From Smittia aterrima (Eukaryota; Arthropoda; Insecta; Diptera; Chironomidae): 64,000 bases of DNA. The notes beneath the pieces were generated by a model that saw nothing but the letters and a program-made list of their open reading frames with translations, did no database searches and was not told the origin of the DNA. Numbering within the stretch: position 1 is the stretch's first letter; each line of letters opens with the position of its first letter. Below, in pieces: positions 12,903 to 23,717 of the stretch. Made by a program: the position numbers and the translations under genes. The stretch is taken from contig CP093830.1 of the NCBI GenBank assembly GCA_033063855.1, positions 8,432,854 through 8,496,853 of the forward strand. The letters are read 5' to 3'.

Positions 12903-15900
12903 TATCAGAGCCAAATGCAACTGCAATCGACTTTTCTATCGATTACGACGACGCGACACAAATACCCAATGATCCAATTAAATCTTTCATCGACTGAAGT
13001 ATCGACTTTTTTTTCGATTGCAATTGATGTCAACCCCAAAGATGCCAAGACGGAAAGCGCGCGAGAAAAATAAAATCAAGTGACCATAAAACACTGTTGA
13101 CTTTCATGGCTCGACTTTCTGTGCAACATTTCGACGCTCCACATCGTCGTAAATCTTATTCATTCATTGAAGAAGAGAAAGATCGTGTCAGGAAGTTGTT
13201 GCAGTGAATGAATGAGCTGACATTCTTCTCTTCGCTTTCGTTTGGAATATTTATGAATCGCTTGACCTGACGAGAAGAAGTGAAAATCTGGAGGTGAGAA
13301 TCAGAAAGTTAAAGTCCGAGCTAAAGCTGTTGCGCAATCGAATGAGAAAGAAGATTAATACAGTTGAATTGTGTTTAATTATAGAAGCAGTGAATGCAAC
13401 GAAATGCGGTCCAATGCACAGTTCTGACGCCCGACCTCCGAAACAATCGCACACCAATGCTTGTAAGTAATTTTGATTCTATGCAACAATAAATCTTTTT
13501 GAATTGATTTCTATTTTCGCTTTTGCTGATTTGAGACGTTGCAAGTGTTGGTGGAGTTGTTCTCCTCATTTGCGCGAAAAAAAAAAATATTGTGCAGTTT
13601 TTCTCATCGCAGCGCGGCCCTCATTAGAAACATCAACTGACGTAAACACGTTTTCATTTTCTCGCGATCTTCTGTACTTCGGGATGTTTACGTCATCGCA
13701 TCGACCTCGAAGAGTTTTTAATGATTTACGACACGCAAGACAGAAAGATCGTCACGTGACGTCACTGGATGCATTCGCAACATTGTGTTGAGTTGATGCA
13801 GTCAAGCACAATTTAATTCAATGCTATGTCAGAGGGCCGAGCTGCAAGTCCAATTAAGAAATTTGCATGTCTCTTTCAACCCTTGCTTTAATCCAATTGT
13901 TGAAAAGTCGCCGTATTTCAGGAGAAGCCATTCAAAAAGATTTGAAAGCAATTTAAAGAATTTTTCTGTTGTTTTCGATGAAATTCCATTCCCGCAGACA
14001 CATCGGAGCACAAGCAAATCATTTCTCATGCGGTTTTCTATTTATTTTTTGTTTCTCCCTCGACGACACAACGAAATCCATTTTCGTGCGTTAGCGAATG
14101 ATAAGCCGCGACTCTCACTGAACGATTTTCTGCTCTCTAAACACATGCGAGTTGTTTGAGGCAACGGCACAGTCATTAACTCGAAATGGAAGTCTTGGGG
14201 GGAAAATCGTAAATGTTTTCGTTTGCTTTGAGAATTTGTGACTTGGGCGGATTCCAAATGCATTCGTTGCCTTCTCAGCTTCCTCTACATTCGAATCTTC
14301 AAGGTTTCAACTTCCTCGTTCAGTTGCCCATCCACCCCCATCCAAAGGAATGCAATTGGAATGTCAGGTGTTTCAACCTCTTTTGCCTTTGCTGCTAAAT
14401 GCAAATCCGTTCCACTCAGACACTTCAAAATCTATCAATCACGTTGCTCTTTCTGCCGTTGCCGTTTCGCAATTGAAAATTACACGTTTTCCGAGCTGAA
14501 CTGAATGTTGTTTTGTGTAACACAGTTTTTATTTTCACATCTAAAAGCTAATTGGAGTAACGTTCTCATGTTCGGAGCTTAACAAAACGTTTCCAGAATC
14601 ACAAGCTCTCTCTTGATCTTCAGAGGCTTGTGCCTCGATCATTTTCTGTCAATTTTATGATTAAGTGTTGACTTTGAATACAACAGATCAGTTTCCAGTG
14701 TGGGTCGATTAATCGTGTGAGTGAATGAGTGGGAATGTTGAATTGAATTAATTTGCTGATGAATTGGCAATAAAGAATCAAAATAAAAGTTGCATAATCA
14801 TCTCAAGTGCAGTTTCTCGCTCATTCAAAGTGACGACCTCGCAATCTAATTTCAATTTCTTATGCGACCGCAAATTAGAAATTCTTGAAAAACGTCTTTG
14901 AACGACAAAACGAGCAAAAGAGAAAACTTTCCATTCTCTCGAAGCTTTCATGTTGAGCTTCTCCAAAAGCGATGATATTGACTCAATATGCACTCGAGCA
15001 ATATCTTCGACAGGAACTTTAACTGATGAATGAGTCGCATTTTCTCTTCGTCTTCGATAGATTTTCACAAAGACACTCGCACACATTCGTGCGACAAGCG
15101 TCGGCTTTCGGCGGGCCGCGAAGAAAAGAAAACTATTTTTACCTAAAAATCACAAAAGAAATTTTCAACGTACTTGAGATTGTCCGAGAGAGTTTGTTTG
15201 TCGACGATGGCAGGGGTGGACATTGACAGTCGTCGATCAAGTTTGAATATGAGCATCGATGGACTTCCTGCCTCTCTGAAAAATGAAAAGCCGAAGTCGA
15301 AATAGAAAAAAAAGTTGTTTCGCGGTTCTCGCGCGATCGTCTGTGAATGTATCGCGGCCCGAATAGCTCAACGATTGTGTTAGAGAGCGAGAAGCACTGA
15401 AGAAGAAGAAGAAGTATGGGAGACTTTAATATGAAACATTTTTCTAATGTTTAGTCAGTCAGTGTTAATTTAATCATTGAAAGAAAAACAACGGCGAATT
15501 GCGACTCGGAGCTCCGCTGAAGAAAAATAAAAAAGCGAATGAGAAAAGAGTTTTTCTCAAAAGAAAATATTTCAGTTCGATAACAAAAGAAGAGTGACGA
15601 GTCGCAATTTCGCGAAAGTGTGACTGAAAACTGTTTCTAAATTTGTCAAAATGGATTGCAACTTTCAATGGATATCGTGTTGGACTTTAACGGATTATTT
15701 TGTCGACTTTGAGTCTTACGATAGCGCAGAAGAGAGAGAGAAACCGCAAGAAGCGGCAAACGAGAGATATCGCTTCATAATTATCATGCGATGACTAATT
15801 GGACGTTGTAACATATTTTTTCTTTCTCTGTCCGAACTCGTCGTTGAGTGAAAGAAAATTAAATGAAGAAAGAAAAATAAAAAAGTTTCCAACGTGGAAG

Positions 15901-18092
15901 GAAATTTTGCCAACTCGTTCGATGCAACACAAATGCATCGCGCGCTTGCCAGCAAAGTGACTTTCAAGGCTTTTCCCTGAACAAAAAGAGCACTCACACT
16001 CAATAATCAGATTACATAACAGAACTAGTGTTTATAATTAAATTTTATAGTTTCTCAAACTTCTCGTTGCTTGCTTTGTCACCTTCGGTAGAACGCAGCA
16101 GCGCAAAATTCTTCTCATGCGCCAAGCGATGAGACAAAATAAAAAATATTTTTCAGTGCAACTGGCTCACAAAAATAGAGAAACTCACAAACTGTCGGTT
16201 TTGCAATTCGCACACTTCATTAAGTGGCGAGAAAACAGTGAAAAAAAATATGAAAACAATGCAAAAATTCGCCTCGGCCCCGAGAGGGTTAACAATTGGC
16301 GAGCAACGAAGTTTGCACTTTTCTCACACCAACGACAAATTATTTTAGTGATTATGCAACGTTTGACTGCATCAGATCGCGTGTCCAATTTCGGCTTGCC
16401 AAGAATGAGGAGGCAACGATTGCACTTTTGTGGATCAATGCGCCATCGCTTGCTGCCAAAAAAAAAACTTTTTATTTCAAGCCTGTGACGTCAGGAGAAA
16501 CGTTATCTCTCGATAACGTACCCGATTAGACTCTTTAAGTCCTCAACAATTTTATGGTCGCACGGTTGATGTAAATGCGATAGAGTTCACAACTACTTTG
16601 TCGCTTATCAGAAGAATGGGGACGAGAGACTTTTTTTATTTCGCTTCGAACGAAGGTGAATTCAAAGAGATGACTAAGTTTCCGGTTTAAACTTTAAAGG
16701 GCCTTTAGTTGCATAACAAACTGATTCGTTGCAATGACAAAGTCTAAATGATGTCACAGAGCAAAGAAACAACACTCAATCTTAATTAGATCGTTGCAAA
16801 GAGTCTCATTCGGTTTACTCGATCGTGTGGAGTGGAAACTGGTGCATCAATCTTTCCGCTAGTTTATTAAAATCTCTCGCGGGTGAAGAAAAGCGCGAAG
16901 GAAAAACAGTAAACGAATTAAAAATCTCTCGAATCGAATTTATTGCGCTATTAATTAAATTAACTCTTTGAGGCTCATTTTCTTCACGAGCAATTGGTGC
17001 GCAACGATTTTCTGCAGTTATCGAACAACAAAAGTTGCAGTTAACTTTGGAAAGAGAAGAAACGTTTCGTTGATCGATATCAACAGATTGCTTCCGTTCC
17101 CGTATCAATCGAAAGTTGTTTCTTTGAGCGAAGCTTCAACTGAAAAAACAGTTTCATTCAAGCTCCATAATCTCGAGACTTGTTGAGAAAGAAAGACCGA
17201 AAAAAGAGAGAAGCAAAAGCTGTCATAGAAAGTCAAGCAAGACAACTGACACGAATATTTTTGTGCGCGGTAATTTCTTATGCAAACATCGATCATGATG
17301 TAAATAGTTTTTCGAGGAATGTTTAGAGCCTCCATTAAGAGACCAGAATTTAGTTTCAATCGAGCACAGAACTGCACACTCATCAATCGAGAATCATTGA
17401 CAAGCTCCGAGAGAACACGAAAGGGGCGAGTCGAATCGACCCTGAACTGCGTAATTATTGCGCTCAATGAAACTAAATTGCTGAGATACTGCGACAATGT
17501 TTGTTATGACAAAATTTAAACTATCTCTTAATCTGCATTGAGGAATTTCAATGTTTCTTTCGTCCCTGAATCAATGCCCACAACGAACAAACCCGATCTA
17601 AGCATGTCGCCTCTGGCTATGATGAATTGCCAACTCACGTTGAGTTGGTGGCGCATTCAAGTGTAGGACGACACGACTGTCAATGCAATTTTCCACCAAT
17701 TTGATTGCAAACATTGTTGCATGCGATGCACTCGATTGCATAAGTCACACACATTTCATGAGTTTAGTGAGGCGCGCGTAATTTGTTGCGCAAAACGGTG
17801 CCATAACGACCGAAGCAAACAATAAGAAATTGATGCATAATTAGCGAATCGAATAGAATAAATTAAGTCGCTGCTTGAAGCAATAACAATTGGAAGCTTG
17901 CTTGCATACGACGCTGCATTCCCACGCGGGAGCTCGCGGCCTTGGCAATCCAACACGAAATAATAAAACGAAAATCCATTAAAGTTGCAAAAACTATCTT
18001 GACAAATTTAAATCGTGAACCATCAGAATCTCTTCTTACATCCACAACCTCCTTCTACTTCTTCTTCTTCTTCAATTCGACAAACCAATTAG
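12903..18092. other. 5.2-kb spacer between mir-317 and mir-277
   Basis: No coding gene is recognised; the longest frames on both strands lack homology and sensible splice partners. A (TTC)n tract lies at about 18057-18073 just before mir-277, and a (GAA)n tract at about 15400-15414. If the cluster is one primary transcript, as in Drosophila, this is part of it. Confidence 0.5.
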
Positions 18093-18201
18093 TTTTGGAG
18101 TGCGTGTCAGTTGTGCATTTACATGGAATTTCCATTATTTTCGAAAGGGATGGTGGGCGCTTTGTAAGCTGTAAATGCACTATCTGGTACGCACCAGAAA
18201 A
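18093..18201 (+). ncRNA. mir-277: microRNA precursor mir-277
   Basis: The mature miR-277-3p region starts at 18172 (TAAATGCACTATCTGGTACG); the first 20 nt equal the insect sequence and the last few differ (CAC instead of ACA). The opposite arm at 18100-18123 carries GTGCATTTACA, which pairs perfectly with TGTAAATGCAC, and TGCGT, which pairs with ACGCA. TTTT at the base pairs with AAAA. The loop of roughly 48 nt is large but typical for this family. miR-277 is known in Drosophila to control branched-chain amino-acid catabolism genes. The hairpin lies 0.9 kb before mir-34 on the same strand. Confidence 0.97.
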
Positions 18202-19094
18202 ACTAAAAGTCTTCAGTTTGGGATTGCTTGGGAATTTGGATTCGTTGACGTCTCAACTCTGCTTGTGCTCCTGATGAACTTTTTGTTTTGAAATATTTTT
18301 TAAATGATGAGAATAAAGAAACTTTTAGCGATCGTCAACTTTTCTTTTCGTCGATGTGTCTTTGCAGGAAAACTCGTAGAAATGGAATTTTTATCGACAA
18401 GAGCGAGAGAAATGAAAAAAGACTTTTTTTCCGTCTCTTAGCAGCACAAAAAATTGTCGTTTTCCTTCTTCTCCACCTTCGTGTAGGAAAATGCGGAAAT
18501 TCTTTTTGCACTCGAGTACTTAAAGACTTTTCGCGAGAGAGCAAATCTTCACAGGTTTATTTTTAGAGCCATCGAGTGATACACGACGGAGATGGCAGGC
18601 CATAAATAAGCGAGTTCTAATCTCGTCTCAATGCATTTGTTGCACTTTTTAGCATTTATTCTGAGCCATTTTGCATGTCCAGCTTAGCGAGGAATCCTTG
18701 AGAAAGGTCGCGAGCTTAGAGAATAATTCTTAAACTGATTTGATTTTTATTTTGCAGGCGGAATTGTGATTTGGCAACTCGATGACCACAACCGACGCTT
18801 GCTCAACACAAATTCTCTATTTTTACAGCCTCATGCAATGATCGAGTGCAAAGAATTGCGATGCAATGGAAAGTTTTCCGTTCAACGAGGAAAAACTGCT
18901 TTAATTAAGACCCGACGACGATGAAAATTTTTTCAACTGGGCAGCGAAGCTTTCCGCTTATTGCGCAATTAGAATTCATATTTAGCTTCTCCCAACAGAA
19001 CACAATTGCAGTCATTGTGATTAAAACTGTCAGCTTGGGCGGTTGGAGACTACACGAAGCAGCTCATTCTGTTCAGTCGCTTGGAGGCTTCACT
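18202..19094. other. 0.9-kb spacer between mir-277 and mir-34
   Basis: No gene is seen. On + there is a good splice-acceptor context (TTTTTATTTTGCAG, AG at 18756-18757) that could belong to the spliced host transcript of the microRNAs. The short frames here are not supported as coding. Confidence 0.45.
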
Positions 19095-19192
19095 CGCTTT
19101 GGCAGTGTGTTTAGCTGGTTGTGATGAAAGAACTTAGAACTTTGTTCTAATGCTTCAAATAATTTCACAACCCTATTCGCACTACCCCAGCG
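19095..19192 (+). ncRNA. mir-34: microRNA precursor mir-34
   Basis: miR-34-5p occupies 19100-19123. It matches the insect miR-34 sequence over 24 nt except position 11, where T replaces G; the seed GGCAGTG is intact. The 3' arm at 19166-19188 (CACAACCCTATTCGCAC...) is the expected partner. CGCT at 19095 pairs with AGCG at the other end, and CAGTGTG with CGCACTA. The loop holds an internal stem (AGAAC/GTTCT). In flies miR-34 acts in ageing and neuroprotection and in steroid-hormone timing. Its place as last member of the 317-277-34 series on one strand supports the call. Confidence 0.96.
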
Positions 19193-21443
19193 ATCAGCCT
19201 GAATCAACAAAAAGAAAAGTTTGTGGTGAAGTTTTAATCAAAATCGAAAGGCGAAAGCAGCTGCAACAAGTAAAGCGTCTTGTGAAAAGCTTGAAAATTT
19301 GATTTGTGAAATAGATAAAATAAAAATTGTGAAGATTTCCTGAAACCTTGAGAACGAGATCTTAAAATATTGATAAATAAACTTTGCTTGTTTGCTTCAA
19401 TAAACGTCGCAATTCACTCAATCAGCAACAATCTAAGCAACAACGCTTGAGGAATAATTGATTTTGTTTTCATTTATCCCAAGATGAAGTCAAATAAAAA
19501 AACAGAAAATCAAATATCGCAAAGTGTTTTGATAAGAAATTGAAATGTTTCAGATTTTTCTCTTTGAAAACCAAAACTTCATTAATTTCAGACAGAAATT
19601 CCCCGTCAAAGCAAATTGCAATCAAATATAAAGAAATTTCTTAAAAAAATGAAGAATTTCCGTCGTATTTTATAATTTGATTTCGTCATAAAAAGCTTTT
19701 GCAATTTAAAAAAGCTTTTCGGAAAAACTTTTCTGTAAAATTAAATCTTCCTACGAACGACAATTGCGATTCAAATTCTAGGAAATAATTAACAAAGCAA
19801 TTTGAATCAGTAATTTGCATTGACCGAGTTGAACTCGTTGACGCCTGTTATCGTTTTATTGAACTTTAATTGCATTCCAATCGTTGCTCAGTCAAGTTCA
19901 CTGGCAACTCCTCTCGTCTCTGAGTAAAAACATTTTTCAAAAGCGCAATTAAAACAACTTTCAATTGAATTTTTCTTCACTTTTCTTTTATTATAAAAAG
20001 CAATTTTTTGTTGTAATCAATCTCTATCTTCCATTACACAATTTCTCTTTAATTCAAATAGTGAACATTATGGATTGTATAATCACTAGGAAAACGAGGA
20101 GGCGAATGAAAAATTTGATAACTTTCATTTCCAAACTGTGCTGCGGAGTAAGATTCAAGAGATTCTTGCTCTCTCTCGATCATCTCACGGAAGGAAAATG
20201 GTTTTCAACATGTCACACTCTAATGAACTGAGAAAAGGGCTTTAATGGAATTACTTGCATGAATTCCTCGAAATTATTGTGTTAACAAAACAAAATAAAG
20301 CATTTCTCTTGTTTTTCGGTCTTCTCACTTTACACAAATTATTTACGAGCAGCGAACAATAAATTTACATGAACGAAAGAACTTTTCTTATCCACAGGTA
20401 AAAAATAGACATGAAGTTAGTTAATGCAAAGTAGTTGAGATGATAATGAACGTTTCTAAACCTTCACACTCAACTTCTAAACCGTTGCCGAGAAACTTAT
20501 GATTATGAAATTTATTAATTCTAATGAAGACCGAAGTCGCCAGTCAACAGCGAGCAATGAAAAGAAATGAAGATTTTGTGTGTTTTGTGGGTGTGAGTGA
20601 GTTAAATATGCTGATGACAGTTGTTTACCTCTCAGATACAATTTACAAAAATATTTATATAAAATATAATAATCAATCATTTTACGACAACTAAAGTAAA
20701 AGCGTATAATTTAAAGGATGATTTTCTTTTTTTGTTGTTGTGGGTTTGCCGTGAAACTCTTTTTTCAGGAAAACTCTTATCAGCTACTCAGAACCATCTT
20801 AAAACGAACAAATTTCTCATCACGAAGACGAAGGTTCACGGGGAAAGTCCATCAGTTCTATCATCAAATTTTAAAGTTTTCAGGTATTTTTCATTCGTGC
20901 TGGGTTAGTTTTGAAGATTTCTTTATCGCAGGCTAAAGAAAATTGAATAATCTTTATGAGCTAGCAATGTCTCTTTCTCTGCCAAGACTTAAGACCATTC
21001 AAAAACGGAAGTATTGACGAAAACGTGATTGAAGCAACTTGCGCTTGATGAAAACCAAAGATTAACTTCTAGTTTTACATCATGAGAACTCTGTGTTAAT
21101 CTTAATCTTGATTAATTTTAAGTTTTCTAACACGCGAGGACATCTGCGCCCTTTTTTCACATTGAATTAAAATTTGATTCTCAATTTGATAATTTTTTGC
21201 GGAAAATTTTCTTTTTGTCCTAAAGCGTTAAACATTTTTTTTTTGTTTTGTTTTAGAATTCGGCTAATTTTCCATTTCATGCGTAATTTTTTTCTGATCC
21301 AAACAAACATCAAAATTGCAGAAAATGCTTACAAGTTCGTCGCTCAAACGGCTCCTCAAACATCGAAAAATATGTTACACAAAAACTTTTCACTCCAATC
21401 GACGAATAAATTTCTTTTTCTGAGATTTTTCTGATTTATTTCC
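19193..21443. other. 2.2-kb spacer between mir-34 and the INO80D-like gene
   Basis: Very AT-rich, with no recognisable coding region. It must hold the 3' end of the + strand microRNA transcript and the short 3' UTR of the - strand INO80D-like gene, whose AATAAA lies almost directly after its stop codon (around 21436-21441). Confidence 0.5.
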
Positions 21444-23717
21444 TTACGACATCATCGGCGATGGCATTGCAGCAGCGTAATCCTGTTCGTGGCTTGATAA
21501 GAAACCTTGCATCCCCGACATCGAAATTAAATTTGTTGCAGCGGAAATCATTTGCCTTTGCTCTTCATCGTCCATCATTTCCAGCATGTCGAGATGATCA
21601 AAAGCAGTGATTGCAATCTGATCCATTCCAACAGATGAAACTTCCTCGATCGCTCTATCCAGATATTCCTCATCATCGCGTGATGTTTGAAGTGGTTCTA
21701 AAATTGTCAACTCATTAAGAGACTTAAACTATGTCAGAGAAAATTGCAAGCTCACCAGTCAGCAAATCGTCAAGCGTATTCGTTGGCAATGAGCTGAGAA
21801 CTTTCGTTAACTCTGCACAACTCTCCATATCAAATGGGCCAATCACGTCATGTGGCATTAGTTCATTTTCACTTAATCCACCGACACCTGTGTCCTCAGA
21901 GCTTCCATAACTATTTTCGCACATCGTCATCAGATCCTGTTTGAGATAGAGATCATCGCTTACGCTCGTTATGCTTCCATAGGATGATTGAGATGACGCA
22001 AGCAGATTTCCACTGTTATGATGAATGAATTGATGGTGTTCGGGTATTTCCTGTTTTTGTTGCTGTTGTTGTTGTTGTTGGTGCTGAACTGTCACTTTCA
22101 TTGGCTTTTGAATGTCGTTCGGGTGGATAATCATCGTAGGTCGATGGCCTGGAATCATCGGCTTCGAATTTGTCAGCTTTTTCTTTGCATTCTTTCCATT
22201 CTTTTTCACTGGACGGATCATTGGTGCTTTGTTGCGCTTACGAGAGATTTGCGTTGTTTTCTTTGGCTTTGCTGGATCAATTAGCTGATGGGCGGGCTGC
22301 CAGGAAACCTTTTGTTTAATTAAGTTTTTAAATAGATTAATTTCATAACTCACCGCATTTTGATGTTCATTACAAACAGCTACCGATGCCATGACGTCGT
22401 GCACAGGCACGCGACATTGTTCTCCGCTACCATAGAGGAAGCAGCATTGTCTTATGAGGTGTTGCTCTCTGTCGGCCATCAGCACGTGATCAATGCAGTG
22501 CAGCGAATTGAAAATAGATTCATTCGTGCAACCGTCAAACTGGCAGGGCTTAAATTGTCGTTTGAAGCTTTAGGAAAGAATGGAAATAAATGTTAGGACT
22601 TTCAATGAAGAAAAGTTATTTTTACAACTTACATTTGTTCCTTTGAGCGTTCCAAGTGCTTGAGAAGTCTCAGCGTTTCACTGAATCTTATTTTAGATGG
22701 CTCGGTGGTTCGGTACCGTTTGATTTCTTTAAACTGTTCAACACGATGCTGAAGCTGAACTTTTCGCTGCGCCATGCGTTTATCGCGAGGAACAGTATCG
22801 ACTTCAATGTGATTCAGTGGTCTGAGCGGTGGAACGTTTAAGATTGATGCATAGAGATCCCAGTTTGATTGAACTTCAGGTGCGAAACGCAACGATTGTG
22901 ACAGTGGCTCGACGATTACGTTTTGTGAATTCATCGATTGCCACTTTTTCGAGTGTCTCGACGTCGTGAACTTTTCTTGCTTCTTCACCTTTTTAGAATT
23001 TGTTCGGCTTTTTACGGCTTTCGAAAGACCTTTTCCGCCGTTGAGCTTTTCCACCCTTACACGATTCATCATCGTTTGATTTTTGCCATTCAATGGCCCT
23101 TGCGCGATCCCTGTAATATTATTGATGCCATTCTCACACGTCGTCGCCACGTGATTCAATTGCGATGAACTATTCAGTTGTTGTTGGAGATTTTGCTGTT
23201 GGTTCGATGGATCTGATAGTGATGATACTGTTATGGAATGATGAGTTGATGCTGAATCGTTGCCGTTATTAACTAAATATTGTACATCGGGAGTTTTGAA
23301 AGATGCGGGTTGTTGCTGATGGGATTTGAAGAACTTTGGCGAAGTTCTTGGCGATTTCGTTGCTGCTGAGTCATTTACCAGCCCATTCTTCTTGTTGCTC
23401 TCCGATAAACCGATGTTTACAGGAGATGGCGATTTCTGATGATGCTGGAGGAGTCCGTTAATTGAGATGTTCTCGGTCAGAGCAATCGTAGGCTCATGCT
23501 GTCGAAATTGACGACTGTAGATTGTTTGACGGCTGAGAGGAACGTATTTAGTCTAAAAAAAAGTTCAATGAAGATATTTCGTGTTAATTTTGTCTAAATC
23601 ATCTCAGATTACAAAACATTTTACCTGGGAATTATTTTGCTGCAAAAAAGTTGCTGAATTACTGACGGTGTCCGTAAAAACGTACGGATCTTCTTGAATT
23701 AGCTGCTGACATGACAT
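21444..23717 (-). CDS. INO80D: INO80 complex subunit D-like chromatin-remodelling protein
   Basis: Five coding exons: 23717-23625, 23552-22633, 22567-22354, 22296-21756 and 21697-21444, giving 673 aa. The ATG at 23717 follows an in-frame TAG with no other ATG between. Residues 346-365 and 380-406 form two C3H zinc-knuckle units (C346-C351-C362-H365 and C380-C389-C403-H406) of the C3Hc3H type. The order HCIDHVL then QCRVPVHD matches human INO80D HCFQHIL and QCSVPVFD. A basic stretch and polyglutamine follow in exon 4, and the C-terminus (EYLDRAIEEVSSV) resembles human EELERALQAVTSL. INO80D is a nuclear accessory subunit of the INO80 nucleosome remodeller. The N-terminal zinc-finger pair of the human protein is missing. 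KANSL2 shares the zinc domain and is the main alternative; the C-terminal similarity favours INO80D. A 5' UTR exon may begin at 23913. Confidence 0.88.

Noticed and set aside
16117..16488. 123-codon frame on + between mir-317 and mir-277
   Set aside because: No recognisable domain; probably part of noncoding host RNA.
22050..22083. (TTG)n-like repeat as a noncoding microsatellite
   Set aside because: It is the polyglutamine run of the INO80D-like coding exon read from the other strand.
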